Made by a program: the position numbers and the translations under genes. A stretch of DNA of 45,810 nucleotides from Muribaculaceae bacterium (GTDB taxonomy: Bacteria > Bacteroidota > Bacteroidia > Bacteroidales > Muribaculaceae), in assembly GCA_009775355.1 (NCBI GenBank), contig VSPN01000016.1:1-45810 (forward strand). Reading direction: 5' to 3'. Of this stretch, positions 33,597-42,779 are shown in pieces; position 1 is the stretch's first letter; each line of letters starts with the position of its first letter. Under the pieces are notes generated by a model. It saw only the letters and a list, made by a program, of their open reading frames with translations, made no database searches and was not told where the DNA came from.

Positions 33597-34780
33597 TCCG
33601 GATTCCATACAACTGCACCGGTTGCTCGGCGTGTATATCGGTTTGCCCCAAAAAATGCATTAGTCCATCAACAGATGCCGAGGGTTTCATGACTCCTCTG
33701 ATTGATCCGACGGAATGCATAGACTGCAATCTTTGCGAGAAAGTCTGCCCGGCCTTGAATCCGAACCGGAGCAGCAGGCCTGCGGAGTTTCTTGTCGGAC
33801 AAAATGAATCATACGATATCACTCGTCAAAGCTCTTCAGGAGGTATCTTCTACCTTATCGGAAAACGAGTTCTTGACATGGGAGGTGTGGTGTATGGAGC
33901 CGCATTCGACTACAATGCCGGCGTCAGTGTAAGGCATATCAGAGTCTCAGACATTGATGATCTGCGCCGGATTCTCGGAAGCAAATATGTGCAGAGCGAT
34001 ATCAACGGCATCTTCAGATCCGTGAAAAAAGATCTCTCTGAAGGTCTACAGGTCTTGTTCTCAGGCACTCCATGTCAGGTCTCCGGATTAAAGAAGTTTC
34101 TGCGTAAGGACTATGACTCTTTGCTCACGGTAGATGTGATATGCCATGGTGTGCCATCCCCTGAAGTCTTTTCAAGGTATGTGAAAGAAGTTGAAAAGAG
34201 AAAGAGCGATGAGAATGGAAAGATTTTCAAAATAACTCACTTTTCTTTCAGAGACAAACTTCAAGGATGGAATTCATATGGTGTCTCATATCAGATTGAA
34301 TCTTCAGCAGGGTCAGGAGATTCTGAAAAAATTTTCCGTGGAAGATATGAAGATCCTTATATGAAAGGTTTTCTAAATGATCTTTATCTGCGAGAATCTT
34401 GTCATGATTGCCCGGTCAAGAACTTCTCAAGCGGATCGGACATCTCTTTGGCTGATGCATGGAGAATTGAGACAATCATGTATTCCCCATCCTTCGACAA
34501 GGGATTCTCACTGGCTGTACCACATTCTGAAGCGGGAAGAAAATGTCTTTATTCTATTGGCATAAAATGGCAACAGGCAGACCGCAATTTCATGGTTCTC
34601 AATAATCCTGCCGCATTTAAATCAGCTACTCCCCACAAGAAAAGAAAAATGTTTTTCAGACTGATTAATGACGGCAAATCCATATCCGAAGCTGTCGGCA
34701 TCTGCCTACCGGAACCTACATTCTTTTCCAGAATCATGTGGAGCATATCAAAGAAACTAAAACACTATGCGAAAAAATAA
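33593..34780 (+). CDS. FrhB-like iron-sulfur protein (F420 hydrogenase beta-type)
   Basis: A 395-aa protein with two [4Fe-4S] ferredoxin motifs at the N-terminus (Cys8/11/14/18 and Cys42/45/48/52), then an FrhB-type flavin-binding region. Features are QSSSGGIFYLIG, VLFSGTPCQVSGLKKFL, DVICHGVPSPEVF and the later Cys pair ESCHDCPVK. Proteins of this kind are commonly paired with a polysaccharide pyruvyl transferase in Bacteroidota glycan loci, as here. Their redox role there is not established in what I know. It overlaps the next gene by 14 nt, so coupling is likely. Confidence 0.92.
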   Translation: MIRIPYNCTGCSACISVCPKKCISPSTDAEGFMTPLIDPTECIDCNLCEKVCPALNPNRSSRPAEFLVGQNESYDITRQSSSGGIFYLIGKRVLDMGGVVYGAAFDYNAGVSVRHIRVSDIDDLRRILGSKYVQSDINGIFRSVKKDLSEGLQVLFSGTPCQVSGLKKFLRKDYDSLLTVDVICHGVPSPEVFSRYVKEVEKRKSDENGKIFKITHFSFRDKLQGWNSYGVSYQIESSAGSGDSEKIFRGRYEDPYMKGFLNDLYLRESCHDCPVKNFSSGSDISLADAWRIETIMYSPSFDKGFSLAVPHSEAGRKCLYSIGIKWQQADRNFMVLNNPAAFKSATPHKKRKMFFRLINDGKSISEAVGICLPEPTFFSRIMWSISKKLKHYAKK

Positions 34781-35999
34781 CCCCAGAATATTGATAATCG
34801 GAACCGGAGATTTGCGCAACTATGGCTGCGAAGCAATAGTTCAGGGCACTTATTCCATATTGAAGAAGACTTTTCCAGAATGCTCCGTTTTTCTGGCTTC
34901 CGACAATAAGGATTATGACAGAAGCATCCTGCCTGATGACATACATCTCGTTTCGTATAAGAAAAGATTTACTCCATATCGTATCATTATGGGGTTGCTT
35001 CGCCGGTTTCTGAAAATCGGACAGGGAAGCGAGGTTCGCATGAAAACATCGATCGGACGCAAGTTCGATATCGTACTGTCTGCCGGAGGCGACAATTATT
35101 GCGAACGTCCGGATCACGGCATATACAATCTGCTCGTAGATCTCATGACTATAGGACGCAACACGGTCAAAAGCGGCAATATGTACAATATATGGGGAGG
35201 AAGCATCGGGCCTTTTCACGATCCTGAAATTGAAAGAACTGTGGTTAAGAATCTCTCTCTGACATCAGCTATCTTTGTCCGCGAGAAAAAAACAAGAGAT
35301 TACATACAAGGATTTCCTGAGCTTAAAGACAAATGCGCGCTTGTGGCTGATCCCGCTTTCCAGATGACTCCTGCCGATTATCCATTCATTAAAAAGGAAA
35401 ATGTCAGATATGTCGGCATCAACATGAGCGAGTTGGCAGTAGGCCATTCTCTTGACAGCGACCGGATTTCCATGGCGGAATCAAAAGTACTGTTCGCACA
35501 GTTCATAGATCGTTTTCTTGACAGAAATGACAACGTGGAGGTAATTCTGATTCCTCATGTCAATATGACGGGTCCGCAGGATGACCTCAACTTCCTTAAA
35601 CCGGTTCTCAGTGAATGTACACATCAAGACAGAATACACTTATTTCCGGCTGGTCTCGGAGCAAGAAAGACCAAAGCCATGATCAGCCAGCTTGACCTGC
35701 TTGTGGCTGCACGTATGCATTGCTGCGTGGCCGGAATATCAACCGCGACCCCAACTCTCTTCATTACATACAGCAACAAGGGTAAAGGCATGAGCAATTA
35801 TGCTTACGGTCACAACAGATATGACATAACTGTTTACGAAATGTATGATAAACCTGATTCATTTATTGAAAATATGGAAGTCATGCTTTCCGACAGTACC
35901 GACATCAGGACATATCTCTCAGCACAGGCTGACCGGTTCAGTTCCGATTCTCTCAGATCCGGACAGATTCTCATGGATTTGTACAGCAGACTAAAATAA
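34767..35999 (+). CDS. Polysaccharide pyruvyl transferase family protein
   Basis: A 410-aa GT-B-like protein: ILIIGTGDLRNYGCEAIVQGTY near the start, LSAGGDNYC, WGGSIGPF, VREKKTRDYI, LVADPAFQM and LDLLVAARMHCCVAG with the late conserved Arg-x-His. It probably adds pyruvate or another group to the glycan. It overlaps its FrhB-like partner and ends 17 nt before a GT4 gene. No homopolymer tract is present, unlike the other two family members in the locus. Confidence 0.9.
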   Translation: MRKNNPRILIIGTGDLRNYGCEAIVQGTYSILKKTFPECSVFLASDNKDYDRSILPDDIHLVSYKKRFTPYRIIMGLLRRFLKIGQGSEVRMKTSIGRKFDIVLSAGGDNYCERPDHGIYNLLVDLMTIGRNTVKSGNMYNIWGGSIGPFHDPEIERTVVKNLSLTSAIFVREKKTRDYIQGFPELKDKCALVADPAFQMTPADYPFIKKENVRYVGINMSELAVGHSLDSDRISMAESKVLFAQFIDRFLDRNDNVEVILIPHVNMTGPQDDLNFLKPVLSECTHQDRIHLFPAGLGARKTKAMISQLDLLVAARMHCCVAGISTATPTLFITYSNKGKGMSNYAYGHNRYDITVYEMYDKPDSFIENMEVMLSDSTDIRTYLSAQADRFSSDSLRSGQILMDLYSRLK

Positions 36000-36016
36000 G
36001 CTTTCGGAAACAGGAT

Positions 36017-37294
36017 ATGAGAATACTGCAGGTTGCATCGGGCGATTTCTTCTCCACATACGGCGGCGGTCAGGTCTATGTCAGAAATATAGCCGACCGG
36101 ATGATCGACATGGATCTTGACCTGAGCATCATCTCTTTTGTCAGGAACTGCGGAACGAATGAAAATCTATATCGCGGACACCGGATCGAATCTATATCTC
36201 CTGATATCTCGGAATCTGATCTTGAAAGCATTATAGGCGATATTAATCCTGACATCATCCATGCGCACAGCAACAAGGCTATGGTCTGCACCATTGGCAA
36301 AAGACTCGGTATTCCGGTCGTGGTCACAAGCCACCACGGCGGTATTCTCTGTCCTGCCGGTGCGCTTATGGACTGCCGAGACTCAATATGCCGTAAGACT
36401 GTAACACACCGCAACTGCCTTCCTTGTGTTCTCCGAAACATACGGACCGGACTCGGACTGTGGTATCCGTTCATGCGCCATCTTCCGGCTCGCAAATACA
36501 TTTCGCTGGGAAAAAGGCTGGAATCGCTGCCATTCATTCCTTTTGTAACACCTGTCGGTCAGGCTGCCCTGCAGATCGACGGAATGAGAAGATACTGGCA
36601 ATGCGTTGCAAAAGATTCCGACCTTGTCATCGCCCCTTCTCAGAGGATAGCCGACGCAATGATTGCAAACGGTCTCGAGAAAGGAAAAGTCAGAGTCCTT
36701 CCGCACGGGATTCCGCTACCTTTTTCCAGACCTCCTCAGCCGGAAATCGTTGACGGAAAGATCAAATTCTTTTTCGTAGGGCGCATATGCTATATCAAAG
36801 GTCTGCATGTGCTGCTCGACGCCTTGGGCGAGGTTGCGGATTCTCGCATCGAAATGCATATTATCGGAGGTGCCGGAAATAAGGAAGAAGAAAGATATCT
36901 GTCGCGATTAAGAAGAAAATACGATCATGATTCCCGCATATTCTGGCATGGTAAAGTCGACCCCTCGGAGATCTATGACCTGACCCGGCAATTCCATATT
37001 TCTGTTGCACCAACCGTATGCATGGAGATATTCGGTCTCAATATAGCCGAGGCTCTGGCTCTCGGCAAACCTGTTCTTGCCTCGCGGTGCGGAGGCGCGG
37101 AGATGCAGATTCACGACGGGGTGAACGGATGGCTTGTCGAGCCGAATGACCCAAAGGCCATTGCTGAAAAAATAAACGGAATAATCATGAATCCGGAAGT
37201 CATAGAGAGCATGTCACATAATTGCGAGGCAATTTCAATAGAAGAGCATTGCAATAGTCTTGTCGACATATACACCAACGTATTGAAGCGATGA
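36017..37294 (+). CDS. Glycosyltransferase family 4
   Basis: A 425-aa retaining GT-B enzyme. N-terminal GGGQVYVRNIADRM and HAHSNKAMV, and C-terminal VGRICYIKGLHVLLDAL and MEIFGLNIAEALALGKPVLA with the E-x7-E pair. An unusual feature is a cysteine-rich insertion after SHHGG (about residues 114-140: CPAG, DCRDSIC, NCLPC) that could bind metal. Such an insert is seen in a subset of GT4 proteins. Overlaps the next gene by 4 nt. Confidence 0.92.
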   Translation: MRILQVASGDFFSTYGGGQVYVRNIADRMIDMDLDLSIISFVRNCGTNENLYRGHRIESISPDISESDLESIIGDINPDIIHAHSNKAMVCTIGKRLGIPVVVTSHHGGILCPAGALMDCRDSICRKTVTHRNCLPCVLRNIRTGLGLWYPFMRHLPARKYISLGKRLESLPFIPFVTPVGQAALQIDGMRRYWQCVAKDSDLVIAPSQRIADAMIANGLEKGKVRVLPHGIPLPFSRPPQPEIVDGKIKFFFVGRICYIKGLHVLLDALGEVADSRIEMHIIGGAGNKEEERYLSRLRRKYDHDSRIFWHGKVDPSEIYDLTRQFHISVAPTVCMEIFGLNIAEALALGKPVLASRCGGAEMQIHDGVNGWLVEPNDPKAIAEKINGIIMNPEVIESMSHNCEAISIEEHCNSLVDIYTNVLKR

Positions 37295-38409
37295 AAAAGT
37301 TACTGATCGACGCAAATCCTTCCGTTCCCTATCTTGTGTCCGGCCATGTCAACGGCATCGGGCGCACAAATTTCGAGCTGATACGCACTCTTGACGGAAT
37401 GCGGTCGGAAATCCCTTTTGAAATTGAACTTTACACACAGAACGTCCGCGGAGTAAAGGCCACGGGACTCGGCACAGGATTCAAGGCGCGCCATGTATAC
37501 CTGCGCAACAACAACCGTGGCAACCGGATTGCTGCCGCGCTCAGGCTCAGAGAACTGACGTCGCGTTACGACCTTATGCACATCACCCACAATTTCGAAT
37601 ATGTGGCACATCCGGAGAAATGTATCGTCACTATTCATGACGCAATGATGTTCTCGTATCCTGAACCGTTTCTTGGTCATGACTTCGCAAGAGAGTTCTT
37701 CCCGCCTTTCGCACGCAAGGCGAAGGCAATTGTGACATGCAGTGAGAACTCGAAACGAGAGATCAGCGAGTATATGGATGTCGATCCTGAAAAAATCTTT
37801 GTCGCTCCGTGGGGTGTGGATCATAAGCTGCTTTATCCCCACAAGACAGGTGCGTGCCGATATACAGGAGACGATCCTTTTTTTGTATCTGTTTCGTGCG
37901 ACCGAGGCAGAAAGAACACCATAGCCACGGTAAGGGCGTTTATACGTTTCAGCCGTCTCGCCCCGTCGCATCATCTCATTCTCGTATGGCGCAACCCGTC
38001 GGAAGAGGTTCTTCAGCTTATAGAAGAGAATCCGAAAGTAAAAAGCAGGATTCATTTCGCATCGGGCATCAGCAACGAAGAGCTTGCTGATCTTTACGCC
38101 GGTGCCACATGCTCTTTTTTCCCAAGCCGCTATGAAGGCTTCGGGCTGCCGATTGCGGAATCGATGGCGTGCGGAACGCCTGTGGTGACGTGCCGCAACA
38201 GTTCTCTTGAAGAAGTGGGGGGAGATGTAGCTTTTTATGTGGATCCAGACGATATCGACGCGATGGCCTCAATAATGGAGAGGTTTGAGAATGGATCGCT
38301 TAAAAAGGATGAGCTGCTTGACGCCAATCACCGTCAGAGCAAGCTTTTCACATGGGAACGTTGCGCGGCTCTGACTTTAGACGTATATAGAAAATGTCTG
38401 GAATTATAA
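37291..38409 (+). CDS. Glycosyltransferase family 4
   Basis: A 372-aa GT-B enzyme. N-terminal SGHVNGIGRTNFELIR (acceptor side), then CSENSKREI, and C-terminal SRYEGFGLPIAESMACGTPVV (E-x7-E) and EVGGDVAFYVDPDD. A G6 run (38217-38222) encodes the normal V-G-G of this block and is in frame, so I do not treat it as a switch. It sits inside a chain of overlapping genes (4 nt before, 16 nt after), suggesting one co-translated unit. Confidence 0.92.
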   Translation: MKKLLIDANPSVPYLVSGHVNGIGRTNFELIRTLDGMRSEIPFEIELYTQNVRGVKATGLGTGFKARHVYLRNNNRGNRIAAALRLRELTSRYDLMHITHNFEYVAHPEKCIVTIHDAMMFSYPEPFLGHDFAREFFPPFARKAKAIVTCSENSKREISEYMDVDPEKIFVAPWGVDHKLLYPHKTGACRYTGDDPFFVSVSCDRGRKNTIATVRAFIRFSRLAPSHHLILVWRNPSEEVLQLIEENPKVKSRIHFASGISNEELADLYAGATCSFFPSRYEGFGLPIAESMACGTPVVTCRNSSLEEVGGDVAFYVDPDDIDAMASIMERFENGSLKKDELLDANHRQSKLFTWERCAALTLDVYRKCLEL

Positions 38410-39125
38410 AGGATCTCACAAGATATATGCATGTCCGTGTGCTCTCTTTGTTGGCAAAGAAAGCACACGGAATCAATCTCTCGGGCAGCATTCTTATTCT
38501 CGCCCCGCATCCTGATGATGAGGCTTTGGGCTGCGGCGGTCTGATCGCGCGCCTGTGCGCCGCGAACAATCCGCCTCACGTCGCCATACTTACCGGAGGT
38601 GGTGGCTCTCTTCGCGGACGGGCTGAGACTCCGGAAGCGGATGTCATAAAAGCCCGCAGGAAACTGACTCTCGATTCCGCCCGACAGTTGGGTCTGCCGG
38701 AGGAAAACATACACTTTCTTGATTTTGAGGATGGTTCCATTGGGTCGCGCCCGGAAACGGAGTTCATCAGGCTCAGGAAACTGATTGATATTCTCACGCC
38801 CGATAATATTCTTGTGCCTCACCGCGGCGAGGGGTGGCCCGACCATCTGGCGGCAAGGGAAATAGGCATCGAGCTTGCCCCGGCCTTCACGACGGTCTGG
38901 GAATATTGCGTATGGATGTGGTATTACAACGTGTGGAATCTTGACTGGAAGAACGCGGCTGTCTTGCGTATGTCGGAATCCGAACATGCCGCAAAACTGC
39001 GTGCCGTCGATGCATACGTCACACCGCTCGCTCCCTGCGGCGCACCCTGGAGCGGAGTGCTTCCGAAACCGTTCCTGAAAGCCAACAGATCCAAAACCGA
39101 ATTGTATTTCAAAATCAGGCCATAA
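38394..39125 (+). CDS. PIG-L family N-deacetylase (LmbE-like)
   Basis: A 243-aa zinc-dependent deacetylase. The metal motif APHPDDEALGCGG contains His39, Asp41 and Asp42. Typical substrates are N-acetylglucosamine-containing lipids or glycans. Other conserved spots are ILTGGGGS, LPEENIHFLDFEDG and VPHRGEGWPDH. It starts inside the end of the preceding glycosyltransferase gene (16-nt overlap). With the FemAB-like and ATP-grasp genes that follow, it may expose an amino group for later acylation. That link is an inference. Confidence 0.9.
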   Translation: MSGIIKDLTRYMHVRVLSLLAKKAHGINLSGSILILAPHPDDEALGCGGLIARLCAANNPPHVAILTGGGGSLRGRAETPEADVIKARRKLTLDSARQLGLPEENIHFLDFEDGSIGSRPETEFIRLRKLIDILTPDNILVPHRGEGWPDHLAAREIGIELAPAFTTVWEYCVWMWYYNVWNLDWKNAAVLRMSESEHAAKLRAVDAYVTPLAPCGAPWSGVLPKPFLKANRSKTELYFKIRP

Positions 39126-39191
39126 GCGGATACTACATAATAATAGTTTATCGTTAACTTACGGCAGGTTGAATTTGAACATTTGCTTATA

Positions 39192-40298
39192 ATGAAATGG
39201 TCTTTTGACATTATAAATGATTTCGACAGAGGTGTCGGATTGTGCAGTCAGATTTTCAACTCATCTGACGCTCCTTATGTATTCTCTCACCCTGCCATGC
39301 TGCGCGCGTGGTGGGACACATACATCCCGATCAGGCGCATGAAACCTGTGTTTATCACCGGTCGGTCTGAAAATGGAAACGAGTTCGTTTTTCCACTTGT
39401 ACTATGGAACAAAAATTGGAAAAATGCATTCCTGCAGGTTCTTGTTCCAGTAGGATACAGCGATTTCGATTATCACGACCCCATCTTCCGGAGGACTCCG
39501 ACAGGCGATGACAAAGTCCGCTTCTGGTCTGAGCTGACTGCATTCATTAATGATAATGTGACTTTCGACAGGTTGGATCTTGACGGCATCTCCGATAATA
39601 TGTCACTAAAGTCTGACCATTGGTCGGTCAATGAAATTTGCCCGATGCTCAGACTTGACGGCATTGATTCGGAAGATGACCTCATGAAATTCTTCAAGAC
39701 ATCTCTGCGCGGAGACATACGCCGGCAGATCAGGCGTCTGTCGGAGACGGGAGATCTGCAGCTTGTGGAATATCCTGATTACGAATCCATACCTCCGACG
39801 ACTTTCCACCTGTTCATGCAGCAGCATTCCCTGAGGTGGCCTAATGCGTATAAAGCACCACATTTCCATGAGAATTTGCTTAAATATGGACTAAAGGAAA
39901 AATGTGTTCATTTTTCTGTCTTGAAAGCAGGAGATAATGAAGTGGCATGGCATCTTGGATTCGAACATAAAGGAAGGTTTTATTACTATATGCCTGCGGG
40001 ACATCAGGATTATCTGAAATTCTCGCCGGCAAAAATACATCTGTTCTTTCTTGTCAGACGTGCGGTCGAAAATGGACTTGAAATTTTTGACCACCTGCGC
40101 GGAGAGGAAAACTACAAGGATGGCTGGAGCAACGATTCACAATATGTGAACACTTACACATACGAAAGCAATTCGACAACAGCGGTTATGAAACGCAACT
40201 TGCTTAAACTCAGAGACTCACTCTACCCCCCCCCATTAATATTACCTTGCCTGTCAACCCTTTACGCAATGCAGCATGAGCAAAGAGAGAGAGCGTAA
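39192..40298 (+). CDS. FemAB/GNAT-like transferase, tail set by a C9 tract
   Basis: A 368-aa protein of the CelD/BcsL-FemAB acyltransferase type: an N-terminal SHPAMLRAW segment, SLRGDIRRQIRRL, then VAWHLGFEHKGRFYYYMPAGH and FDHLRGEENYKDGW. Such enzymes move acyl or aminoacyl groups to amines on glycans or cell-wall precursors. The ATG at 39192 is used; a TTG three codons earlier is less likely. Near the end the frame crosses nine C (40226-40234) and ends 23 nt inside the next gene. C8 would stop it at 348 aa, 36 nt before that gene. C10 would end it at a 4-nt ATGA overlap (362 aa). So the core is always made and only tail and coupling vary. Confidence 0.82.
   Translation: MKWSFDIINDFDRGVGLCSQIFNSSDAPYVFSHPAMLRAWWDTYIPIRRMKPVFITGRSENGNEFVFPLVLWNKNWKNAFLQVLVPVGYSDFDYHDPIFRRTPTGDDKVRFWSELTAFINDNVTFDRLDLDGISDNMSLKSDHWSVNEICPMLRLDGIDSEDDLMKFFKTSLRGDIRRQIRRLSETGDLQLVEYPDYESIPPTTFHLFMQQHSLRWPNAYKAPHFHENLLKYGLKEKCVHFSVLKAGDNEVAWHLGFEHKGRFYYYMPAGHQDYLKFSPAKIHLFFLVRRAVENGLEIFDHLRGEENYKDGWSNDSQYVNTYTYESNSTTAVMKRNLLKLRDSLYPPPLILPCLSTLYAMQHEQRERA
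40226..40234 (+). repeat. Homopolymer C9 tract at the end of the FemAB-like gene
   Basis: Nine C read TAC CCC CCC CCA in the current phase. The three phases give three different stop positions relative to the ATP-grasp start at 40276. Confidence 0.85.
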
Positions 40299-41457
40299 AG
40301 GGGAGTTGCCTGACTTCATAATTTTCGGAGCGGGCAATTACAACTCGCTGGGAGTGCTTCACGCCATGGCGGAAGCCGGAAAGAGTGTTTTTATTCTGTG
40401 TGTGGGAAACGCCCGCGACTGGAAAAATGGCAATGTGATAGGATACAGCCGTTTCGCCGGCAATATACACGTTGTCGGCAGTGCTGACGAGGGTGCCGAA
40501 TGGCTGTCGCTGCATAGTGACGAGTTTCCTGACGGTTGTGTCATATACCCCACAGGCGACAATGAGGAAAAAGCTCTTGACCTCAGATATGATCTTCTCG
40601 CTCATCACTACCGATTTCCGAATGCCGGAAAACAGGGGGCTGTATCGCGACTGATGGACAAGCGCATACAGACCGCTCTCGCGGAGAAAGCCGGCATCAG
40701 AACACTCAAAGGTCAGTTCTCGAATTCCGAAGACTTCTCTTTCTCTCGCGTATGCTATCCATGCATGGTCAAACCGCTTGACAGCACAGCAGGATCAAAG
40801 GCCGACATGCGGGTATGCGAAAATGAGGATGAACTGAAAAAAGCACTGTCAGAGGGTGTCGCCACAAAGAATTTCATCGTCCAGCAATACATAGTGAATG
40901 AGGCCGATCTGCTCTTTCTCGGAGTATCTTATCCAGACGGAAGCGTCGAGATTCCGGCTCTTGTCATGAAACCCGGTGTCTCTCCGACCGGAGAATACAC
41001 ACACGCGACTGTCACGACCGACGTCGATGCGTGGCTGCCGGAAAGAACGGAGGTTGAAACGTTTGTCAGATCGCTCGGATACATCGGACCTTTCAGCATC
41101 GAATTCGGACTTGAGAAAGGAAAGAACTATTTCTTCGAGATAAATCTCCGCAACGACGGAACCTCGCATTATCCGCTTTCGGGGGGCGTCAATATTCCGA
41201 TGTCGTATTACGATGCGATACGCGGCAATCAGAGCCGTCTCGATGTTGCAAAGCAGGAATACGAGATGATCGACGAGGTCGGCGATATCAGGCGCGTTCT
41301 CAGCAGAGAGACCGGCTTGGGACAATGGCTGAGAACATTCAGATCCGCCGGAGCATACAAGTTTTATCGCTCCTCCGACAAGAAGCTCCTGCCATGCATC
41401 TGCCTGATGTTCATAAGGCGGACCGCCGGCAAAATACGCAGATCATTACCAGGATAA
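40276..41457 (+). CDS. ATP-grasp ligase
   Basis: A 393-aa ATP-grasp carboxylate-amine ligase. Features in order: FIIFGAGNYNSLGVLHAM, YPTGDNEEKAL, KRIQTALAEKAGIRT, the ATP-binding YPCMVKPLDSTAGSKADMRV, IVQQYI, and the metal block FSIEFGLEKGKNYFFEINLRNDGTSH (residues about 275-300, with the expected Glu and Asn). Such enzymes join an activated acid to an amine, for example D-aspartate or other amino acids in cell-wall and glycan modification. The overlap with the FemAB-like gene depends on the C9 tract. A G6 at 41181 codes S-G-G in frame and is not counted as a switch. Confidence 0.88.
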   Translation: MSKERERKGELPDFIIFGAGNYNSLGVLHAMAEAGKSVFILCVGNARDWKNGNVIGYSRFAGNIHVVGSADEGAEWLSLHSDEFPDGCVIYPTGDNEEKALDLRYDLLAHHYRFPNAGKQGAVSRLMDKRIQTALAEKAGIRTLKGQFSNSEDFSFSRVCYPCMVKPLDSTAGSKADMRVCENEDELKKALSEGVATKNFIVQQYIVNEADLLFLGVSYPDGSVEIPALVMKPGVSPTGEYTHATVTTDVDAWLPERTEVETFVRSLGYIGPFSIEFGLEKGKNYFFEINLRNDGTSHYPLSGGVNIPMSYYDAIRGNQSRLDVAKQEYEMIDEVGDIRRVLSRETGLGQWLRTFRSAGAYKFYRSSDKKLLPCICLMFIRRTAGKIRRSLPG

Positions 41458-41522
41458 AAGCAACCGCAATCCGGCCAATGGCTTAAATCGTCATTTGCTT
41501 AGGTTTATTGAAGACATTTGCT

Positions 41523-41530
41523 TATCTTTG
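41523..41530 (+). promoter_or_regulatory. -7 box before the ATPase gene
   Basis: TATCTTTG matches TAnnTTTG and ends 40 nt before the ATPase start, giving the ATPase-nuclease pair its own likely promoter. No -33 box at the standard distance; two copies of CATTTGCTTA (41492-41501 and 41515-41524) lie just upstream. Confidence 0.5.
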
Positions 41531-41570
41531 CAGTTGTCATAAACCAAGTTGAATACTTACCTATAGTCTG

Positions 41571-42779
41571 ATGATTAAACTTCGACTCAGGAATTTCGGC
41601 CCGATCATCGATTCGGGCGATCTTTCCATCTCTATGGTCACAATGCTTATCGGCCCGCAAGGCTCTGGCAAAAGCTCTGTGCTTAAAGTCCTTTCGCTCT
41701 GCAGTTGGCTGGAAAAACTCATCATGACCGGTCGTCCTAAAGCTCATTACGACTATACGCACTATAACCGTTTTGTAAAGGAACTTAAGAATTATTATCG
41801 TCTCAACGACAACTACTTCTCCGACAATACAGAAATACTGTACGAGTCTGATTTCATCTTGCTGCGACAGATCGGCCATAAACGCAACGCCACAATCGCG
41901 ATAAAAAACAACTCTTTGTCAAGACGCCACAATTCGGCTCTGTCGTTCATTCCGTCGGAGAGAAACCTTGTGTCGGCGATCAAGAACGTGGAACGTACGT
42001 ATCGCGTATCCGATTTCGATGTCCTTTACGATTTTATCTATGAATGGAGCAAAGTGCGCGGCAAATTCACCCAGACTTCTCCTCTTCGTCTCGGATCAAT
42101 TAGAAACGCCACATATTATTACGACACCAAGACCGGCGGAGATATGATATATCTTCAGGATTCTGGAAAAACCTTCAGCACATTCTATGCATCAAGCGGT
42201 CTGCAGTCGGCACTTCCGGTCGAGGCTTTGCTGACTTACAAATGTTCAGCAATAGGCACTCAGGCTCCTGTAAGTGTCGAGCAATGCGAAGCCATAGAAA
42301 AAATGGCAGCAACAATTGCCCGAGGCAATCCGGAAACTGCAAAGAAGATAACCGATAATCTTCAGAACTATCATGCGGCCAAGCTGTTTATTGAGGAGCC
42401 TGAGCAAAACCTGTTTCCAGATTCACAATGGGAACTTGTGCGCAAGGTGACTGGTCTTATTAATTCGGCACGATCTTCATCTGAAAACAATGATTCATTT
42501 GCCGTACTCACCACACACAGTCCATATGTGCTAAACTGCCTGAGCATTCTTGCGTTGGCATCAAAAGCTTATGGAAGGAATCCTGAGGCCACGGCTGAGA
42601 TAATAGACCCTGCACTGATTCTGCCCGAGGGAGAGATAAATGGCTGGTTCATCAATCAGGGACGAATGGAAAGCATCTTTGATCAGGATCTGTCAATGCT
42701 TCTTGGAGATCGTCTTGACGGAGTTTCCGATATTTCGGAAGATCTCATATCTCAACTTACAGACATCATCTATGGCTGA
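41571..42779 (+). CDS. ABC-type AAA ATPase of a putative defence module
   Basis: About 402 aa. A RecF/OLD-like N-terminal strand MIKLRLRNFGPI, Walker A GPQGSGKSS (about 28-36), a middle helical insert with FIPSERNLVSAI, the signature-like ASSGLQSALPVEALL (about 206-220), Walker B LFIEEPEQNLFP (about 271-282) and the switch TTHSPYVLN (about 313-321). This arrangement is shared by ATPases of anti-phage systems such as Septu (PtuA), PARIS (AriA) and related nuclease-coupled systems. It is intact, unlike the ATPase fragment at 18901. It has its own -7 box and overlaps the next gene by 8 nt, so the two products are almost certainly partners. Confidence 0.88.
   Translation: MIKLRLRNFGPIIDSGDLSISMVTMLIGPQGSGKSSVLKVLSLCSWLEKLIMTGRPKAHYDYTHYNRFVKELKNYYRLNDNYFSDNTEILYESDFILLRQIGHKRNATIAIKNNSLSRRHNSALSFIPSERNLVSAIKNVERTYRVSDFDVLYDFIYEWSKVRGKFTQTSPLRLGSIRNATYYYDTKTGGDMIYLQDSGKTFSTFYASSGLQSALPVEALLTYKCSAIGTQAPVSVEQCEAIEKMAATIARGNPETAKKITDNLQNYHAAKLFIEEPEQNLFPDSQWELVRKVTGLINSARSSSENNDSFAVLTTHSPYVLNCLSILALASKAYGRNPEATAEIIDPALILPEGEINGWFINQGRMESIFDQDLSMLLGDRLDGVSDISEDLISQLTDIIYG

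Noticed and set aside
32912..39185. Shared 11-mer TTGAACATTTG before 32944 and before 39192
   Set aside because: About 250 matching 11-mer pairs are expected by chance in a window of this size, and it does not match the -33/-7 pattern.
38217..41186. G6 runs at 38217-38222 and 41181-41186
   Set aside because: Both encode conserved Gly pairs of their families in frame, so codon use explains them; they are also short.
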